DNA of 64,000 bases from Geothrix edaphica (GCF_030268045.1 NZ_BSDC01000001.1:1612001-1676000), one strand, 5' to 3'. Positions 26,671-35,860 are shown, counted from the stretch's first letter. Translations and numbers: made by a program. The notes: generated by a model not told the origin, from the sequence alone.

Positions 26671-28962
26671 ATGCCGCTCTCCTCCTTCGCCCCCGCCCGC
26701 AACCTCATCGCCGTCGCCGCGGTCCTGCTCCTGGCCCTTGGCTGCAGCCTGCACAAGGCCAACCGGGCCTACGACGAGGGCCGCTACGACGACGCCGTGG
26801 CCTCCTACCGCGAGGTTCTGCGCCGCGATCCGTCGAACACCAAGGCGCGCATCGGCATCAAGCGCGCCTCCCAGCGGGCCGCCGAGGGGCATCTCTCCCT
26901 CGCCCGGCAGGCCGAGCAGCGCGGGAAGAGCGACACGGAGCTGATGGAAGTCCGGAAGGCCCTGGTGCTGGACCCCGACAACCAGATCGCCCAGGACTGG
27001 CTGATCCGACTGGAAGAGAAGGCCGCCAGGAACAGGGCCGAGGTCGATGCCGCCGATGACCTTGAGCTGATGAAGGCCAAGGCCGACACCGTAAACCCCG
27101 TCCAGCTGAACCCGCGGTCCATCGAGGGCATGGATCTCAACTTCAGCCGCCGCACCAGCCTGCGCGAGATCTTCGCCACTCTGAGCCGGGCTTCCGGGGT
27201 GAACATCATCGCGCACTCGTCCTTCCAGGATCAGACCATCTCCATCGATCTGCGGGGGCTGCCCTTCCAGCGCATCCTGGACACCCTGATGCTGCAGAAC
27301 GACCTGTTCTACAAGGTCATCGACAAGAACACCATCATGGTCTTCAAGGCCACCCCCCAGAACCGCGACCTGTACGAGAACCAGCTCCTCAAGACCTACT
27401 ACCTGTCCAACGCCGACCCCACGGAACTGCGCTCCACCCTCACCACCCTCAATCCCCAGCTGCGGGTGTTCACGGACAAGCGCATCAACGCCATCATCGT
27501 GAAGGCCAAGCCCCTGGAGCTGGCCGTGGTGGACCAGGTGATCCGCAGCCTCGACAAGGCCAAGGCCGAGGTCATGGTCTACATGGAACTGATGGAGGTC
27601 ACGGAGAACAGCCTCGAGCAGGTGGGCCTGCTCCCGGTGATCAACGCCTCCGACACCTCCGGCACCTTCCGCATGGGGGCCACCACGGTGAACAACACGT
27701 CGGGCCTGAACACGAACTCGGGCTTCACCAAGATCCACACGGCCGACATCCGCGTGCTCTTCCCCAACCTCGCCCTGGACTTCCTCAAGGGCAACGGCGA
27801 CGCCCGCCTGGTGGCCAGCCCCAATGTCCGCGTGCTCTCCGGCGAGACCGGCGAAGTGAACATCGGCGAGAAGATCTCCACCACGCAGAGCCAGCTGTCC
27901 CTGCCCACCACGGGCACGACCGGCACCGCCTCCGCCTCCTCGCTCCTGGGTGGCGTGGGCCAGACCTCGTTCTCCTACGAGGATGTGGGCGTGAAGATCA
28001 AGGTGGAGCCACGCGTCCACCACAACGGCGAGATCACCCTCAAGATCAACAGCCTCGTCACCACCCTGAAGTCCGGCTCCACGCCGGGCCGGCCCGACCT
28101 CGGGAAGCGGGAGATCATCACCTCCGCCCGCCTGCGCGACGGCGAGACGGCCATCTTCGGCGGCCTGCTGAAGGACGAGGAGCAGAAGAGCCTCCAGGGC
28201 ATCTGGGGCCTCGCCGACATCCCCCTCATCGGGCGGCTGACCGGGAACACCCGCAACAGCAAGGCCAAGACCGACGTCATCCTCACCATCCGGGCCGTCC
28301 TGGTGCGGAAGCCCGTGCTTACCGAGCAGGACTGGGCCCCCTTCAACCCCGACGAGGCCGCCTCGCAATCCGGGCAGTTCACCCCCAAGGCCGCGAAGGC
28401 GCCCGCCCCCGGGTCCGCCGCTGCCGCGCAGCAGCCGGCCCCGACCGCACCGGCAGCCACGCCTGGGCCCACACCCGCGGCCCCGGTCCCCCCCGTCCCC
28501 GCCCCCTCGGACGCCATCCAGGAGAAGAAGCCTGAAGGGCCCGCCGATGACCAGCGCCCCCCCGCGGCCTCGGACCTGGTGATCTTCATGACCCCCGTGG
28601 CCTCGGAAATCAAGGTCGGCGAGCGGGTCCAGATCAGCCTCACCGTCAGCGGAGGCAAGGGACTCAGCTCGGGCACGGTGGAGCTCCGCCTCCCCGCCGG
28701 CCTCAAGCTCGGCTCCGTGACGCCCGGTGATTTCATCACCACCGAAGGCGGCAACCTGGAGCAGTTCCCCGGGAAGGACGGCACGCTGAAGCTCGTCTTC
28801 AAGCGCAACAGCGCCGAGGTGGACAGCGGCCTCCTGGCCACCCTCGACCTGACGGGCCTCACCGCCGGCAACGCGCCCGTGCTCATCCAGAGCGGACAGT
28901 TCCTGGCCGGCACCAACCCGATCTCCGGGCGCTGGTCCAACGCCCTCGTGACGGTGCAGTGA
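26671..28962 (+). CDS. pilQ: Secretin (PilQ/GspD type) with lipobox, TPR and C-terminal cohesin-like domain
   Basis: 763 residues. A lipoprotein signal (AVLLLALGC) is followed by TPR-like repeats (~25-105). Secretin N domains follow (MDLNFSRRTSLREIFATLSRASGVNII, then repeats to ~320). The secretin core lies at ~325-545 (VRVLSGETGEVNIGEKI, VGVKIKVEPRV, ETAIFGGLLKDEEQ, IPLIGRL). A Pro/Ala linker leads to a ~120-residue beta domain (28573-28935, VGERVQISLTVSGGKGLSSG) that looks like a cohesin fold. The ring forms the outer-membrane pore. ATG 26671 is preferred over 26662 because GAAGG at 26657-26661 is then 9 nt away. A GTGA overlap joins it to the pseudopilin gene. Confidence 0.87.
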   Translation: MPLSSFAPARNLIAVAAVLLLALGCSLHKANRAYDEGRYDDAVASYREVLRRDPSNTKARIGIKRASQRAAEGHLSLARQAEQRGKSDTELMEVRKALVLDPDNQIAQDWLIRLEEKAARNRAEVDAADDLELMKAKADTVNPVQLNPRSIEGMDLNFSRRTSLREIFATLSRASGVNIIAHSSFQDQTISIDLRGLPFQRILDTLMLQNDLFYKVIDKNTIMVFKATPQNRDLYENQLLKTYYLSNADPTELRSTLTTLNPQLRVFTDKRINAIIVKAKPLELAVVDQVIRSLDKAKAEVMVYMELMEVTENSLEQVGLLPVINASDTSGTFRMGATTVNNTSGLNTNSGFTKIHTADIRVLFPNLALDFLKGNGDARLVASPNVRVLSGETGEVNIGEKISTTQSQLSLPTTGTTGTASASSLLGGVGQTSFSYEDVGVKIKVEPRVHHNGEITLKINSLVTTLKSGSTPGRPDLGKREIITSARLRDGETAIFGGLLKDEEQKSLQGIWGLADIPLIGRLTGNTRNSKAKTDVILTIRAVLVRKPVLTEQDWAPFNPDEAASQSGQFTPKAAKAPAPGSAAAAQQPAPTAPAATPGPTPAAPVPPVPAPSDAIQEKKPEGPADDQRPPAASDLVIFMTPVASEIKVGERVQISLTVSGGKGLSSGTVELRLPAGLKLGSVTPGDFITTEGGNLEQFPGKDGTLKLVFKRNSAEVDSGLLATLDLTGLTAGNAPVLIQSGQFLAGTNPISGRWSNALVTVQ

Positions 28963-29417
28963 GCCGCCAGAGCGGATTCACCCTGCTCGAACTGGTGGTC
29001 ACGGCCACCGTGCTGCTGATCCTCGCCTCCGTGACGGTGCCCCTCGCCCGCAACGGCCTCAAGCGCCAGCAGGAGCTGGAACTGCGCCGGGACCTCCGCG
29101 AGATGCGCCAGGCCATCGACGACTATAAGAAGCAGGCCGAGCAGCAGAAGATCAAGGCCCCGCCTGCGGAAGCGAACTTCTATCCCGAAAGCCTCGAGGT
29201 CCTGGTGGAGGGTGTGCCCGCCGCCGGGTCCATCAGCCGCAAGGTGCGCTTCCTCCGCCGGATCCCGGTGGACCCTCTCACCGGCAAGGCCGAGTGGGGC
29301 CTCCGGAGCTCCAGCGACGACGCCAACAGCACCAGCTGGGGGGGTGGCCACGTCTACGATGTCTACAGCCTCTCCCCGGGCCGGGGCATGAACGGCATCC
29401 CCTACCGCGAGTGGTGA
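28959..29417 (+). CDS. Type IV/type II pseudopilin (GspG-like)
   Basis: 152 residues with a GTG start overlapping the secretin stop. The short leader MSRQSG is followed by the prepilin peptidase motif G-FTLLELVV and a 20-residue hydrophobic helix. The rest (PVDPLTGKAEWGLRSSSDDA) resembles GspG major pseudopilins, including the calcium-loop-like region and the C-terminal WGGGHVYDVYS. It would be cleaved by PilD and assembled into a pseudopilus. It is the only pilin-like gene in the window. Confidence 0.82.
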   Translation: MSRQSGFTLLELVVTATVLLILASVTVPLARNGLKRQQELELRRDLREMRQAIDDYKKQAEQQKIKAPPAEANFYPESLEVLVEGVPAAGSISRKVRFLRRIPVDPLTGKAEWGLRSSSDDANSTSWGGGHVYDVYSLSPGRGMNGIPYREW

Positions 29418-29426
29418 GAATCCCTG

Positions 29427-29455
29427 TTGCTTCAATCTGCAACCCGCGCTAGGCT
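29427..29455 (+). promoter_or_regulatory. Possible promoter of tRNA-Leu
   Basis: TTGCTT (29427-29432), a 17-bp spacer and TAGGCT (29450-29455) lie about 49 bases before the tRNA. Both hexamers are moderate matches. Confidence 0.35.
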
Positions 29456-29503
29456 TGGAGTTCGGCACATCCGGAACCCGCGGGACCCGGCATGTTCTTT
29501 CAA

Positions 29504-29589
29504 GCGGATATGGCGGAATTGGTAGACGCGCTAGTTTCAGGTACTAGTGTTCACAAGACGTGGGGGTTCGAGTCCCTCTATCCGCACCA
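29504..29589 (+). tRNA. tRNA-Leu (anticodon CAG)
   Basis: 86 nt with the long variable arm of class II tRNAs. The acceptor stem GCGGATA pairs with TATCCGC, followed by the encoded ACCA. The anticodon stem CTAGT/ACTAG encloses TTCAGGT, giving anticodon CAG, which reads CUG, the commonest leucine codon in this window. The T arm GGGGGTTCGAGTCCCTC is standard. Confidence 0.95.
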
Positions 29590-29622
29590 TTTTCTCGCCG
29601 GCGTTGCCGGCAAGAAAATGGT
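29586..29622 (+). terminator. Long inverted repeat at the 3' end of tRNA-Leu
   Basis: ACCATTTTCT, C, GCCGGC, then loop GTT, then GCCGGC, A, AGAAAATGGT: a ~17-bp stem with one mismatch. Its first arm begins with the discriminator and CCA of the tRNA. It could act as a terminator or a 3'-processing hairpin; there is no T tract after it. Confidence 0.5.
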
Positions 29623-29722
29623 CGTTGAAAATCAAAAGGCACTTGGCCTCCTCCAAGTTCGACCCATCCTCGGTACGGGACTGAGGAACGGGTGACGGGC
29701 GATCCCCCGAAAAGGAGCCGAC

Positions 29723-29992
29723 ATGGCCCTGAATGTGGAACAGAAGAAGATCATCATCGACGACTACAAGCAGCACGAGTCGGATACGGGTTCGCCCGAG
29801 GTCCAGGTCGCGATCCTGACCAAGCGCATCAACGACCTGACCGAGCACTTCAAGACCCACACCAAGGACTACCACAGCCGCCGCGGTCTCATGATCATGG
29901 TCGGCCAGCGCCGCCGCCTGCTCGACTACCTCAAGAAGAAGAGCAAGGAGCGCTACGCCACGCTGATCGAGCGCCTGGGCCTGCGTCGATAG
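29723..29992 (+). CDS. rpsO: 30S ribosomal protein S15
   Basis: 89 residues, standard length. It carries the S15 signature ([46 protein letters not shown]) and binds 16S rRNA in the platform early in small-subunit assembly. AAAAGGAG lies 5 nt before the ATG. The ~100-nt leader after the tRNA hairpin has small potential stems and could host S15 autoregulation, which is known from other bacteria with differing RNA structures. A strong terminator follows; pnp is not next to it. Confidence 0.97.
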   Translation: MALNVEQKKIIIDDYKQHESDTGSPEVQVAILTKRINDLTEHFKTHTKDYHSRRGLMIMVGQRRRLLDYLKKKSKERYATLIERLGLRR

Positions 29993-30010
29993 ACCGCCCT
30001 TCGTCCCCGC

Positions 30011-30040
30011 AAAATGCCCGCGAAAGCGGGCATTTTGTTA
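30011..30040 (+). terminator. Terminator after rpsO
   Basis: An 11-bp perfect stem (AAAATGCCCGC at 30011-30021 with GCGGGCATTTT at 30026-30036) with a GAAA tetraloop. The T run is part of the stem, as in classic bidirectional terminators. Confidence 0.85.
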
Positions 30041-30050
30041 TGTTAAAAAA

Positions 30051-30725
30051 ATGGACCTGAAACCCCTGCCCCGGCCTGAGCATCCGGATCCCTACACCGT
30101 CCTCGATCGGCGGTTCGTGTACGACTCGCCGTGGATCCGCATCCGCGAGGACCGGTTCCGCCACCGCCGGGGCGCCGAGGGCCGCTATGCCGTCTGCGGC
30201 TTCCACCGCACCGCCTGCGGCGTGCTGGCCCTGGACGACCAGGACCGCGTGGTGCTCGTGGGCCAGTGGCGCTACCCCCTGGAGGCCTACTCCTGGGAGA
30301 TCCCCGAGGGGGGCGGCGACATCTCCGAGAGCCCCTTCGAGGCCATGCGCCGGGAGCTGGCGGAGGAGGCCGGCCTGGCCGCGCAGGTCTGGGAACCCCT
30401 CGCCTTCTTCCACACCAGCAATTCGTCCACCGAGGAAGAGGCCTTCCTCTTCCTCGCCACGGGGCTCAGCCCCTTCGACGGCCACCAGGCCGAGGACGAC
30501 GAAGAGCTGCTGCTCCATCGCGAGCCCTTCCAGGATTGCCTCCGCCGGGTGCTGGCCGGCGAGATCACCGACAGCCTCACGGTGGTGGCCCTGCTGGCCC
30601 TCCAGGGAGGCAGGAGCGGCGTGGCCGCGGCCCTGGACCCGGCCCTGGCGGAACGGTTCTTCCAGCGCCCCCAGGACCACCCCTCCGCGGGCCGGGCGCG
30701 CTGGCGCGAGCTGGACGGGCCATGA
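30051..30725 (+). CDS. Nudix hydrolase, ADP-ribose pyrophosphatase type
   Basis: 224 residues. The Nudix box is complete (GGGDISE, seven residues, RELAEEAGL) at ~84-106. Upstream WEIPEGG and downstream FFHTSNSSTEEE-type segments match ADP-ribose pyrophosphatases (NudF), which split ADP-ribose to AMP and ribose 5-phosphate. The ATG at 30051 begins 15 bases after the rpsO terminator arm, with A-rich sequence and no ribosome site; a TATGTT element at 30039-30044 suggests a leaderless message. Overlaps the next gene (ATGA). Confidence 0.85.
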   Translation: MDLKPLPRPEHPDPYTVLDRRFVYDSPWIRIREDRFRHRRGAEGRYAVCGFHRTACGVLALDDQDRVVLVGQWRYPLEAYSWEIPEGGGDISESPFEAMRRELAEEAGLAAQVWEPLAFFHTSNSSTEEEAFLFLATGLSPFDGHQAEDDEELLLHREPFQDCLRRVLAGEITDSLTVVALLALQGGRSGVAAALDPALAERFFQRPQDHPSAGRARWRELDGP

Positions 30726-31324
30726 TCCTCACGCTGCATCCCGACACGCCCCAGCTGCGCCATCTTGAGCGCATCGGGGAGTTGCTGCGGCGGGATGGCG
30801 TCATCGCCTACCCCACGGACACCCTCTTCGGGCTGGGCTGCCTCGTCTCCCGCAAAAAGGCGGTGGACCGCATCCACCAGATCAAGGGGCGCGATCCGAA
30901 GAAGCCCATGTCGATCCTGTGCTCGGACATGGAGATGCTCTGCCGCTACACCCGCCACCTGGACACGCCGACCTTCCGCATCCTCAAGCAGCTGCTGCCG
31001 GGCCCCTACACGGTCCTCCTGCCCGCCAGCCGCGAGGTGCCGCGCTACCTCCAGAACAAGCAGGTGGTGGGCCTCCGCATCCCGGACCAGTCGTTCTGCC
31101 ATGCGCTGGTGACCCTGCTCGGCGAGCCCATCATCACCACCAGCGCCGCCCTGCCGGACCAGCCGGTGCTGAACACTGCCTGGGAGATCGAAGAAGAGCA
31201 GGGTCACGCCCTGGATCTGGTGGTGGACTGCGGCCAGCCCCTGGGTACTCCCAGCACCATCCTGGACCTCAGCGGCGAGGAGCCCGTCCTCCTGCGGGAG
31301 GGCGCGGGAGCCTGGCCTATCTAG
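30722..31324 (+). CDS. Sua5/YciO/YrdC family protein (threonylcarbamoyl-AMP synthase family)
   Basis: 200 residues with one YrdC-fold domain. Conserved segments include GVIAYPTDTLFGLGCLVSRKKAVDRI, KGRDPKKPMSILCSD, LLPGPYTVLLPAS, VGLRIPD and ITTSAALPDQP. The family makes threonylcarbamoyl-AMP for tRNA t6A37. This short form lacking the Sua5 extension, with the KGRDPKKPMS pattern, is closest to YciO/YrdC; YciO is a less active relative. The start overlaps the Nudix stop by 4 nt, and the 3' end overlaps the convergent gene by 8 nt. Confidence 0.82.
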   Translation: MILTLHPDTPQLRHLERIGELLRRDGVIAYPTDTLFGLGCLVSRKKAVDRIHQIKGRDPKKPMSILCSDMEMLCRYTRHLDTPTFRILKQLLPGPYTVLLPASREVPRYLQNKQVVGLRIPDQSFCHALVTLLGEPIITTSAALPDQPVLNTAWEIEEEQGHALDLVVDCGQPLGTPSTILDLSGEEPVLLREGAGAWPI

Positions 31325-32075
31325 GGGTTCCGGCCTTCTCGACCGCCTTCTTCCGCAGCGCCTGGTATTCCGCTTCGCTGATGAGACCGTCGCGCTTGAG
31401 TTCCTCGAGGCGGCGCAGGGCGCCCTCCAGGTCGAAGAGCGGGGCCTCAGGGGGCGCGGCGGCGGGCGGCGGCAGCGCAGGCGCCACCAGGGAGGGCTTC
31501 ACGGCCGGAGCCACGGAGGCCGCGAGCAGCCGCCCCAGCTCCTGACACCAGCGCTCGAAGCGGCTGGGGAGATAGTCTGCGCCCGGGCTCTCGAGGGTGT
31601 CGTGGAAGGCGCCGAGCAGCTCACCGGTAGCCCCGTCCACGAGCTTGAGGTCGAAGGACAGGGTGGACCGGCCGACGGCCAGGTAGCTGTCGGCCTGGCC
31701 CTCCGCATCCACCACGCGCGCGATGAGGCGGACATCCCCGTGGGTGGAGGACACGGGAAGGCTCCCCTTCAGCCCACGGCGGAGGCCCCGTTCCAGCCCC
31801 TTCGGCAGGGAACCCTCCACCCGCTGCAGGAAGACCTGGTCCTGCGAGGCCCGCCTGCCCAGCAGCCAGGCGGGAGCCTCCCAGGCCATGAGCTGGATCG
31901 TCCGGCCCCGCAGGTCCAGGCCTGGCTTCACCCACTGGAAACCCAGGGTCTTCGATGGCTGGAAGGCGGCGCCGGGGCCGAACCAGGCCGGATCGAGCCG
32001 CCCTGCGTCCAGGCCCCCGGCCTGGGCCGAGAGGAGAGCGGGGAGCAGCAACAGCAGGGCGGCAGGTGGTCGCAT
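31317..32075 (-). CDS. Secreted protein with C-terminal SHOCT domain, unknown function
   Basis: 252 residues. A signal peptide ([19 protein letters not shown]) precedes a mixed alpha/beta domain to ~195 (SKTLGFQWVKPGLDLRG, VRLIARVVDAEG, STLSFDLKLVDGATGELLGAFHDT), reminiscent of DUF3313/DUF4410-type periplasmic proteins. A Pro/Ala linker leads to a C-terminal SHOCT motif (LEELKRDGLISEAEYQALRKK). SHOCT helices are thought to mediate oligomerisation. It is last in a minus-strand operon: its ATG overlaps the sdaA stop by one base. Confidence 0.6.
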   Translation of the reverse strand: MRPPAALLLLLPALLSAQAGGLDAGRLDPAWFGPGAAFQPSKTLGFQWVKPGLDLRGRTIQLMAWEAPAWLLGRRASQDQVFLQRVEGSLPKGLERGLRRGLKGSLPVSSTHGDVRLIARVVDAEGQADSYLAVGRSTLSFDLKLVDGATGELLGAFHDTLESPGADYLPSRFERWCQELGRLLAASVAPAVKPSLVAPALPPPAAAPPEAPLFDLEGALRRLEELKRDGLISEAEYQALRKKAVEKAGTPR

Positions 32076-33475
32076 CAGCACTCCGGCAGGTTCACGGTGA
32101 AGTCCAGCGGCAGCTCGAGCACGTTCACGGCAAGGCCGCCCCGGGCGGTCTCCTTGTACTTGCTCTTCATGTCTGCGCCGGTATCCCGCATGGTCTTGAT
32201 GACCTTGTCCAGGCTCACGAAATGGTGGCCATCCCCATAGAGTGCCATGCGCGCGGCGTTGATGGCCTTCACGCTGGCCATGGCGTTGCGCTCGATGCAG
32301 GGCACCTGCACCAGGCCGCCGATGGGATCGCAGGTGAGGCCCAGGTTGTGCTCCATGCCGATCTCCGCGGCGTTCTCCACCTGGCCCGGCGTGCCGCCCA
32401 GCACCTCGGCCAGGGCCCCGGCCGCCATGGAGCACGCCACGCCCACCTCGCCCTGGCAGCCCACCTCGGCGCCACTGATGGAGGCGTTCTCTTTGTAGAG
32501 GGCGCCGATGGCCCCGGCCGTGAGCAGGAAGCGCTCCACACCCTCGTCCGTGGCCCCGGGCACAAAGCGGCGGTAATAGTGCATCACGGCGGGGATGATA
32601 CCCGCCGCGCCATTGGTGGGGGCCGTCACCACCCGTCCCCCGGCGGCGTTCTCCTCGTTCACCGCCAGGGCGTAGAGGCTCACGAAATCGAGGGCCGTGA
32701 GGGGATCCTTCAACCCCGTCTCCGGAGTCTCCGTCAGCCGGCGGAACAGCGAGGGGGCGCGGCGCATCACCTTCAGCCCCCCGGGCAGCAGGCCTTCCGT
32801 CGCGCAGCCCCGCCGCACGCAGGCCTGCATCACCCCCCAGATCTCCAGGAGGCCCGATCGGATCTCCGCCTCAGAACGCCAGGTCCGCTCGTTCTCCAGC
32901 ATGAGTCGGCTGACGCTGAGCCCCGACTCGCGGCAACGCGCCAGCAGCTCGTTGCCCGTGTGGAAGGGATGAGGCGGCTCGGGTCCCGCGGCCGCCTGGA
33001 CAGGAACGCCCTCCTCGACCACGAACCCGCCGCCCACGGAGTAGTAGACCTGGGTCCGCAGCGTCCCACCGGCTGCATCGAGGGCCGTGAAACGGAGGCC
33101 GTTGGGATGGAAGGGCAGGCTCTTCCGGAGCATGAGCAGGTGGTCGGCCTCGCGGAAGACGACCTCCCGTCGGCCGAGAAGCCGCAGGCGCTCCGAACCC
33201 CGGATCTGGGCCAACCGGCCCTCCACGGCCTCCACATCCACGCCTTCCGGCGTCTCCCCGAGCAGGCCCAGGATCACCGCCTTGTCGCTGCCGTGGCCCT
33301 TCCCCGTAGCGCCCAGGCTGCCGAACAGCTCGGCCCTCACCGCGGCGGTCGCCTCCAGCAGGCCCGCGGCCTCCAGCGCGAACGCGAAGCTTCGGGCCGC
33401 GCGCATGGGCCCCACGGTGTGCGAGGAGCTGGGCCCGATACCGATGCGGAAGAGGTCGAAGACGGACAGCACCAT
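32075..33475 (-). CDS. sdaA: L-serine dehydratase (single-chain, Fe-S)
   Basis: 466 residues combining the beta domain ([21 protein letters not shown] at the start) and the alpha catalytic domain ([64 protein letters not shown]). The cysteines in the last segments bind the [4Fe-4S] cluster. It deaminates L-serine to pyruvate and ammonia. The ATG at 33475 gives the canonical start; upstream in-frame codons belong to the nadB end region. Located 25 bp after nadB on the same strand. Confidence 0.95.
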   Translation of the reverse strand: MVLSVFDLFRIGIGPSSSHTVGPMRAARSFAFALEAAGLLEATAAVRAELFGSLGATGKGHGSDKAVILGLLGETPEGVDVEAVEGRLAQIRGSERLRLLGRREVVFREADHLLMLRKSLPFHPNGLRFTALDAAGGTLRTQVYYSVGGGFVVEEGVPVQAAAGPEPPHPFHTGNELLARCRESGLSVSRLMLENERTWRSEAEIRSGLLEIWGVMQACVRRGCATEGLLPGGLKVMRRAPSLFRRLTETPETGLKDPLTALDFVSLYALAVNEENAAGGRVVTAPTNGAAGIIPAVMHYYRRFVPGATDEGVERFLLTAGAIGALYKENASISGAEVGCQGEVGVACSMAAGALAEVLGGTPGQVENAAEIGMEHNLGLTCDPIGGLVQVPCIERNAMASVKAINAARMALYGDGHHFVSLDKVIKTMRDTGADMKSKYKETARGGLAVNVLELPLDFTVNLPEC

Positions 33476-33500
33476 GCCCCCATTGTCCCGCAGGATGCGA

Positions 33501-35075
33501 TCAATCCACCCGGTAATGGCAGCCCCGGCTTTCGGGATTCTGGAGGGCGGCATTGAGGATCAGCCGCGCGCAGAGGATGCCGCTGCGCAGCTCGAGCAGC
33601 TCCCGGCTCAGGGGCGCCTCGTGGTAGAACCGCTCGATGCGGTGGGCCAGGTAGTGCAGGTCCGCCTTGGCCCGCTCCAGGCGGGCGCTGCTGCGGACGA
33701 TGCCCGCATAGTTCCAGAGGGTGCTCCGGATGAGGCGCCAGTCCTGGTCGATGAGCAGGGGGTCGGTCTCCACCGGCTCCTCCGGCATGCGCCAGGAGGC
33801 CAGGTCACCGGGATCCGGATCCACCGTCTCCCGCAGCTCCCGCACCGCAGCATCGGCGCCGTGGAAGCCCCAGACCAGGCCCTCCAGGAGGCTCGTGGAG
33901 GCCAGGCGGTTGGCGCCGTGGAGTCCGGTACAGGCCACCTCGCCTGCCGCGAAGAGCCCCGGCAGGCTGGTGCGGCCTTCGAGGTCCACGAGCACGCCGC
34001 CGCAGAAGTAGTGGGCGGCGGGCACCACGGGAATGGGCTGCCGGTGGGGATCGATGCCCTCGGCGTGGCACGCGGCCATGACCGTGGGGAAGTGTTCGTC
34101 GAGGTCCAGCTTCGCCGCCACTGGGGCCAGGTCCAGGTAGGCGCAAGGCTCACCGCTGACCGCCATCTCCTGGAAGATGGCCCGGCTCACCACGTCGCGG
34201 GGTGCCAGTTCCAGCTGATCCGGCGCGTACTTCGCCATGAACCGCTCGCCCTTCCGGTTCAGCAGCTGGGCGCCCTCGCCCCGCAGCGCCTCGGTCAGCA
34301 GGGTCCGGGGCTTGCCGGGGACGTAGAGGGTCGTGGGATGGAACTGGAGGTACTCGCAGTTCACGATGCGGGCGCTGGCCCGGTAGGCCGCCGCCAGGCC
34401 GTCTCCTGTCGCCCCGGAGGGGTTCGTGGTGTGCAGGTAGAGGTAGCCCAACCCGCCGGTGGCCAGCAGCGTCCGGCGGGCCAGGAGCCCTTCCACCCCA
34501 CCCGTAGCGGGGTCGAAGAGGAAGGCGCCGTGGACGCGGATGGGCTCGTAGACCCGCACCGGGCTGATGCAGTGGTGGGGACTGGTGATGAGGTCCACCA
34601 GGCAGAGCCCCTCCCGCACGCGGATGTTGGGGTGCTTCCGCACCGCTTCGCTGAGGGCCGTCTGGATGGCCAGGCCAGTGGCATCCTTGGCGTGGTAGAT
34701 GCGCCGGGCGCTGTGGGCCGCCTCGGCCGTGGGATCGGGCGTTCCGTTGGCCCCCAGGTCGAAGGGCACGCCCAGGCGCTCCCAGAGGAAGCTCCGGCAG
34801 AGCTTGGGCCCCTCCTCCGCCAGCTGGCGCACCGCTTCGGGCCGGCAGAGGCCGGCGCCCGCCGCTTCGATGTCCGCGGCCAGCAGATCGGGGGAATCGC
34901 CCTCCTCCGGCGGGGGCTGGCCGATGATGCCGCCCTGGGCCCAGGCCGTGTTGCTGCCGCCCAGCTCGTCCTTGGCCACCAGCACCACCGTGACGCCCTG
35001 CTCCGCCGCCCGCAGGGCCGCGGAGCACCCGGCGATTCCCGCGCCCAGCACCAGCAGATCGGCCATGTCCTTCAT
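33501..35075 (-). CDS. nadB: L-aspartate oxidase
   Basis: 524 residues. The FAD-binding start [17 protein letters not shown] is followed by the succinate-dehydrogenase-like flavoprotein domains ([92 protein letters not shown]). It oxidises aspartate to iminoaspartate, the first step of NAD synthesis; nadA and nadC are not in this window. The ATG at 35075 overlaps the DUF309 stop (ATGA) and has GGGAG upstream, so it is preferred over ATG 35066. Confidence 0.95.
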   Translation of the reverse strand: MKDMADLLVLGAGIAGCSAALRAAEQGVTVVLVAKDELGGSNTAWAQGGIIGQPPPEEGDSPDLLAADIEAAGAGLCRPEAVRQLAEEGPKLCRSFLWERLGVPFDLGANGTPDPTAEAAHSARRIYHAKDATGLAIQTALSEAVRKHPNIRVREGLCLVDLITSPHHCISPVRVYEPIRVHGAFLFDPATGGVEGLLARRTLLATGGLGYLYLHTTNPSGATGDGLAAAYRASARIVNCEYLQFHPTTLYVPGKPRTLLTEALRGEGAQLLNRKGERFMAKYAPDQLELAPRDVVSRAIFQEMAVSGEPCAYLDLAPVAAKLDLDEHFPTVMAACHAEGIDPHRQPIPVVPAAHYFCGGVLVDLEGRTSLPGLFAAGEVACTGLHGANRLASTSLLEGLVWGFHGADAAVRELRETVDPDPGDLASWRMPEEPVETDPLLIDQDWRLIRSTLWNYAGIVRSSARLERAKADLHYLAHRIERFYHEAPLSRELLELRSGILCARLILNAALQNPESRGCHYRVD

Positions 35076-35860
35076 GCCAGCTCCCAGGTGGGGCGGTCCA
35101 GGGCCCACAAGGGCCCAATCACCGCATCATCGTCCGCGTCGTCCGTCATGCGCTTCCCATGGTCCAGCCGCCGGGCCGTCAGGTCCAGCGCGAGCTCGGC
35201 CCGCACCTCGCCCCAGGGCGTGGCGAGGCGTCCGCCGCAGTCCTCCAGGCGGCCCAGGCTCTCCTCCCACAGGGCCAGCATGCCCCGCAGGTTGTGCTGC
35301 TGGAGGTGGTGGTAGCCACCCGCCAGCAGGATGAGGCCCTGGAGCTGGCTCTTCAGGGACCCTTCCGCGGCATCCCAGAGGGGCTCGAGCGCGTCGTGGC
35401 ACTCGTGGTAGAGGCCGTGGTTGAAGAGGGAGACGCCGCAGGCCAGCGGATAGCGGGCGCCCAGGGGCAGCGGCGTGAGGGCTGCCAGCTGCCAGCCACA
35501 GCGCAGGCTCACCAGGGGGCCCCAGGCCCCCCATGCGGCAGCGGGGCGCCAGCCGGTGGCTCCCGTCTCCGCCGTGTCGGGCCAGGCGGCGAGGTGGGCC
35601 TGCCAGGCCGCGGCCGGATCGTGGTGCCCGAGGGCGCTCAGCATCCGGGCGGCGTGGTCCCGCAGCGGGGCTTCGGGAATGCCCTCGGGATGGGCCTTCC
35701 GCAGCCCCGGTGCCCCGAGGATCGTGGGCCAGACCAGGACCTGGCGGGCCTCCGGGTCCCCCAGGGCCGCCTCCATCCGGGCCTGGAAGAAGCGCTGGAT
35801 CTGCAGCGGGAGCTGGGGCTGGCGCTGCCAGAAGGGGGTCAGGTTGCAGTCGTCGCTCAT
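35072..35860 (-). CDS. DUF309-domain protein
   Basis: 262 residues. The C-terminal ~110 residues hold the DUF309 helical motif (FNHGLYHECHDALEPLWDAAEGSLKSQLQGLILLAGGYHHLQ, quoted in parts: YHECHDALEPLW, then LQGLILLAGGYHH). The N-terminal half (FWQRQPQLPLQIQRFFQARMEAAL) is unfamiliar. The conserved His/Glu pattern hints at metal or substrate binding but no activity is established. The start ATG 35860 overlaps the yaaA stop and its own stop overlaps nadB, inside the same operon. Confidence 0.72.
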   Translation of the reverse strand: MSDDCNLTPFWQRQPQLPLQIQRFFQARMEAALGDPEARQVLVWPTILGAPGLRKAHPEGIPEAPLRDHAARMLSALGHHDPAAAWQAHLAAWPDTAETGATGWRPAAAWGAWGPLVSLRCGWQLAALTPLPLGARYPLACGVSLFNHGLYHECHDALEPLWDAAEGSLKSQLQGLILLAGGYHHLQQHNLRGMLALWEESLGRLEDCGGRLATPWGEVRAELALDLTARRLDHGKRMTDDADDDAVIGPLWALDRPTWELA

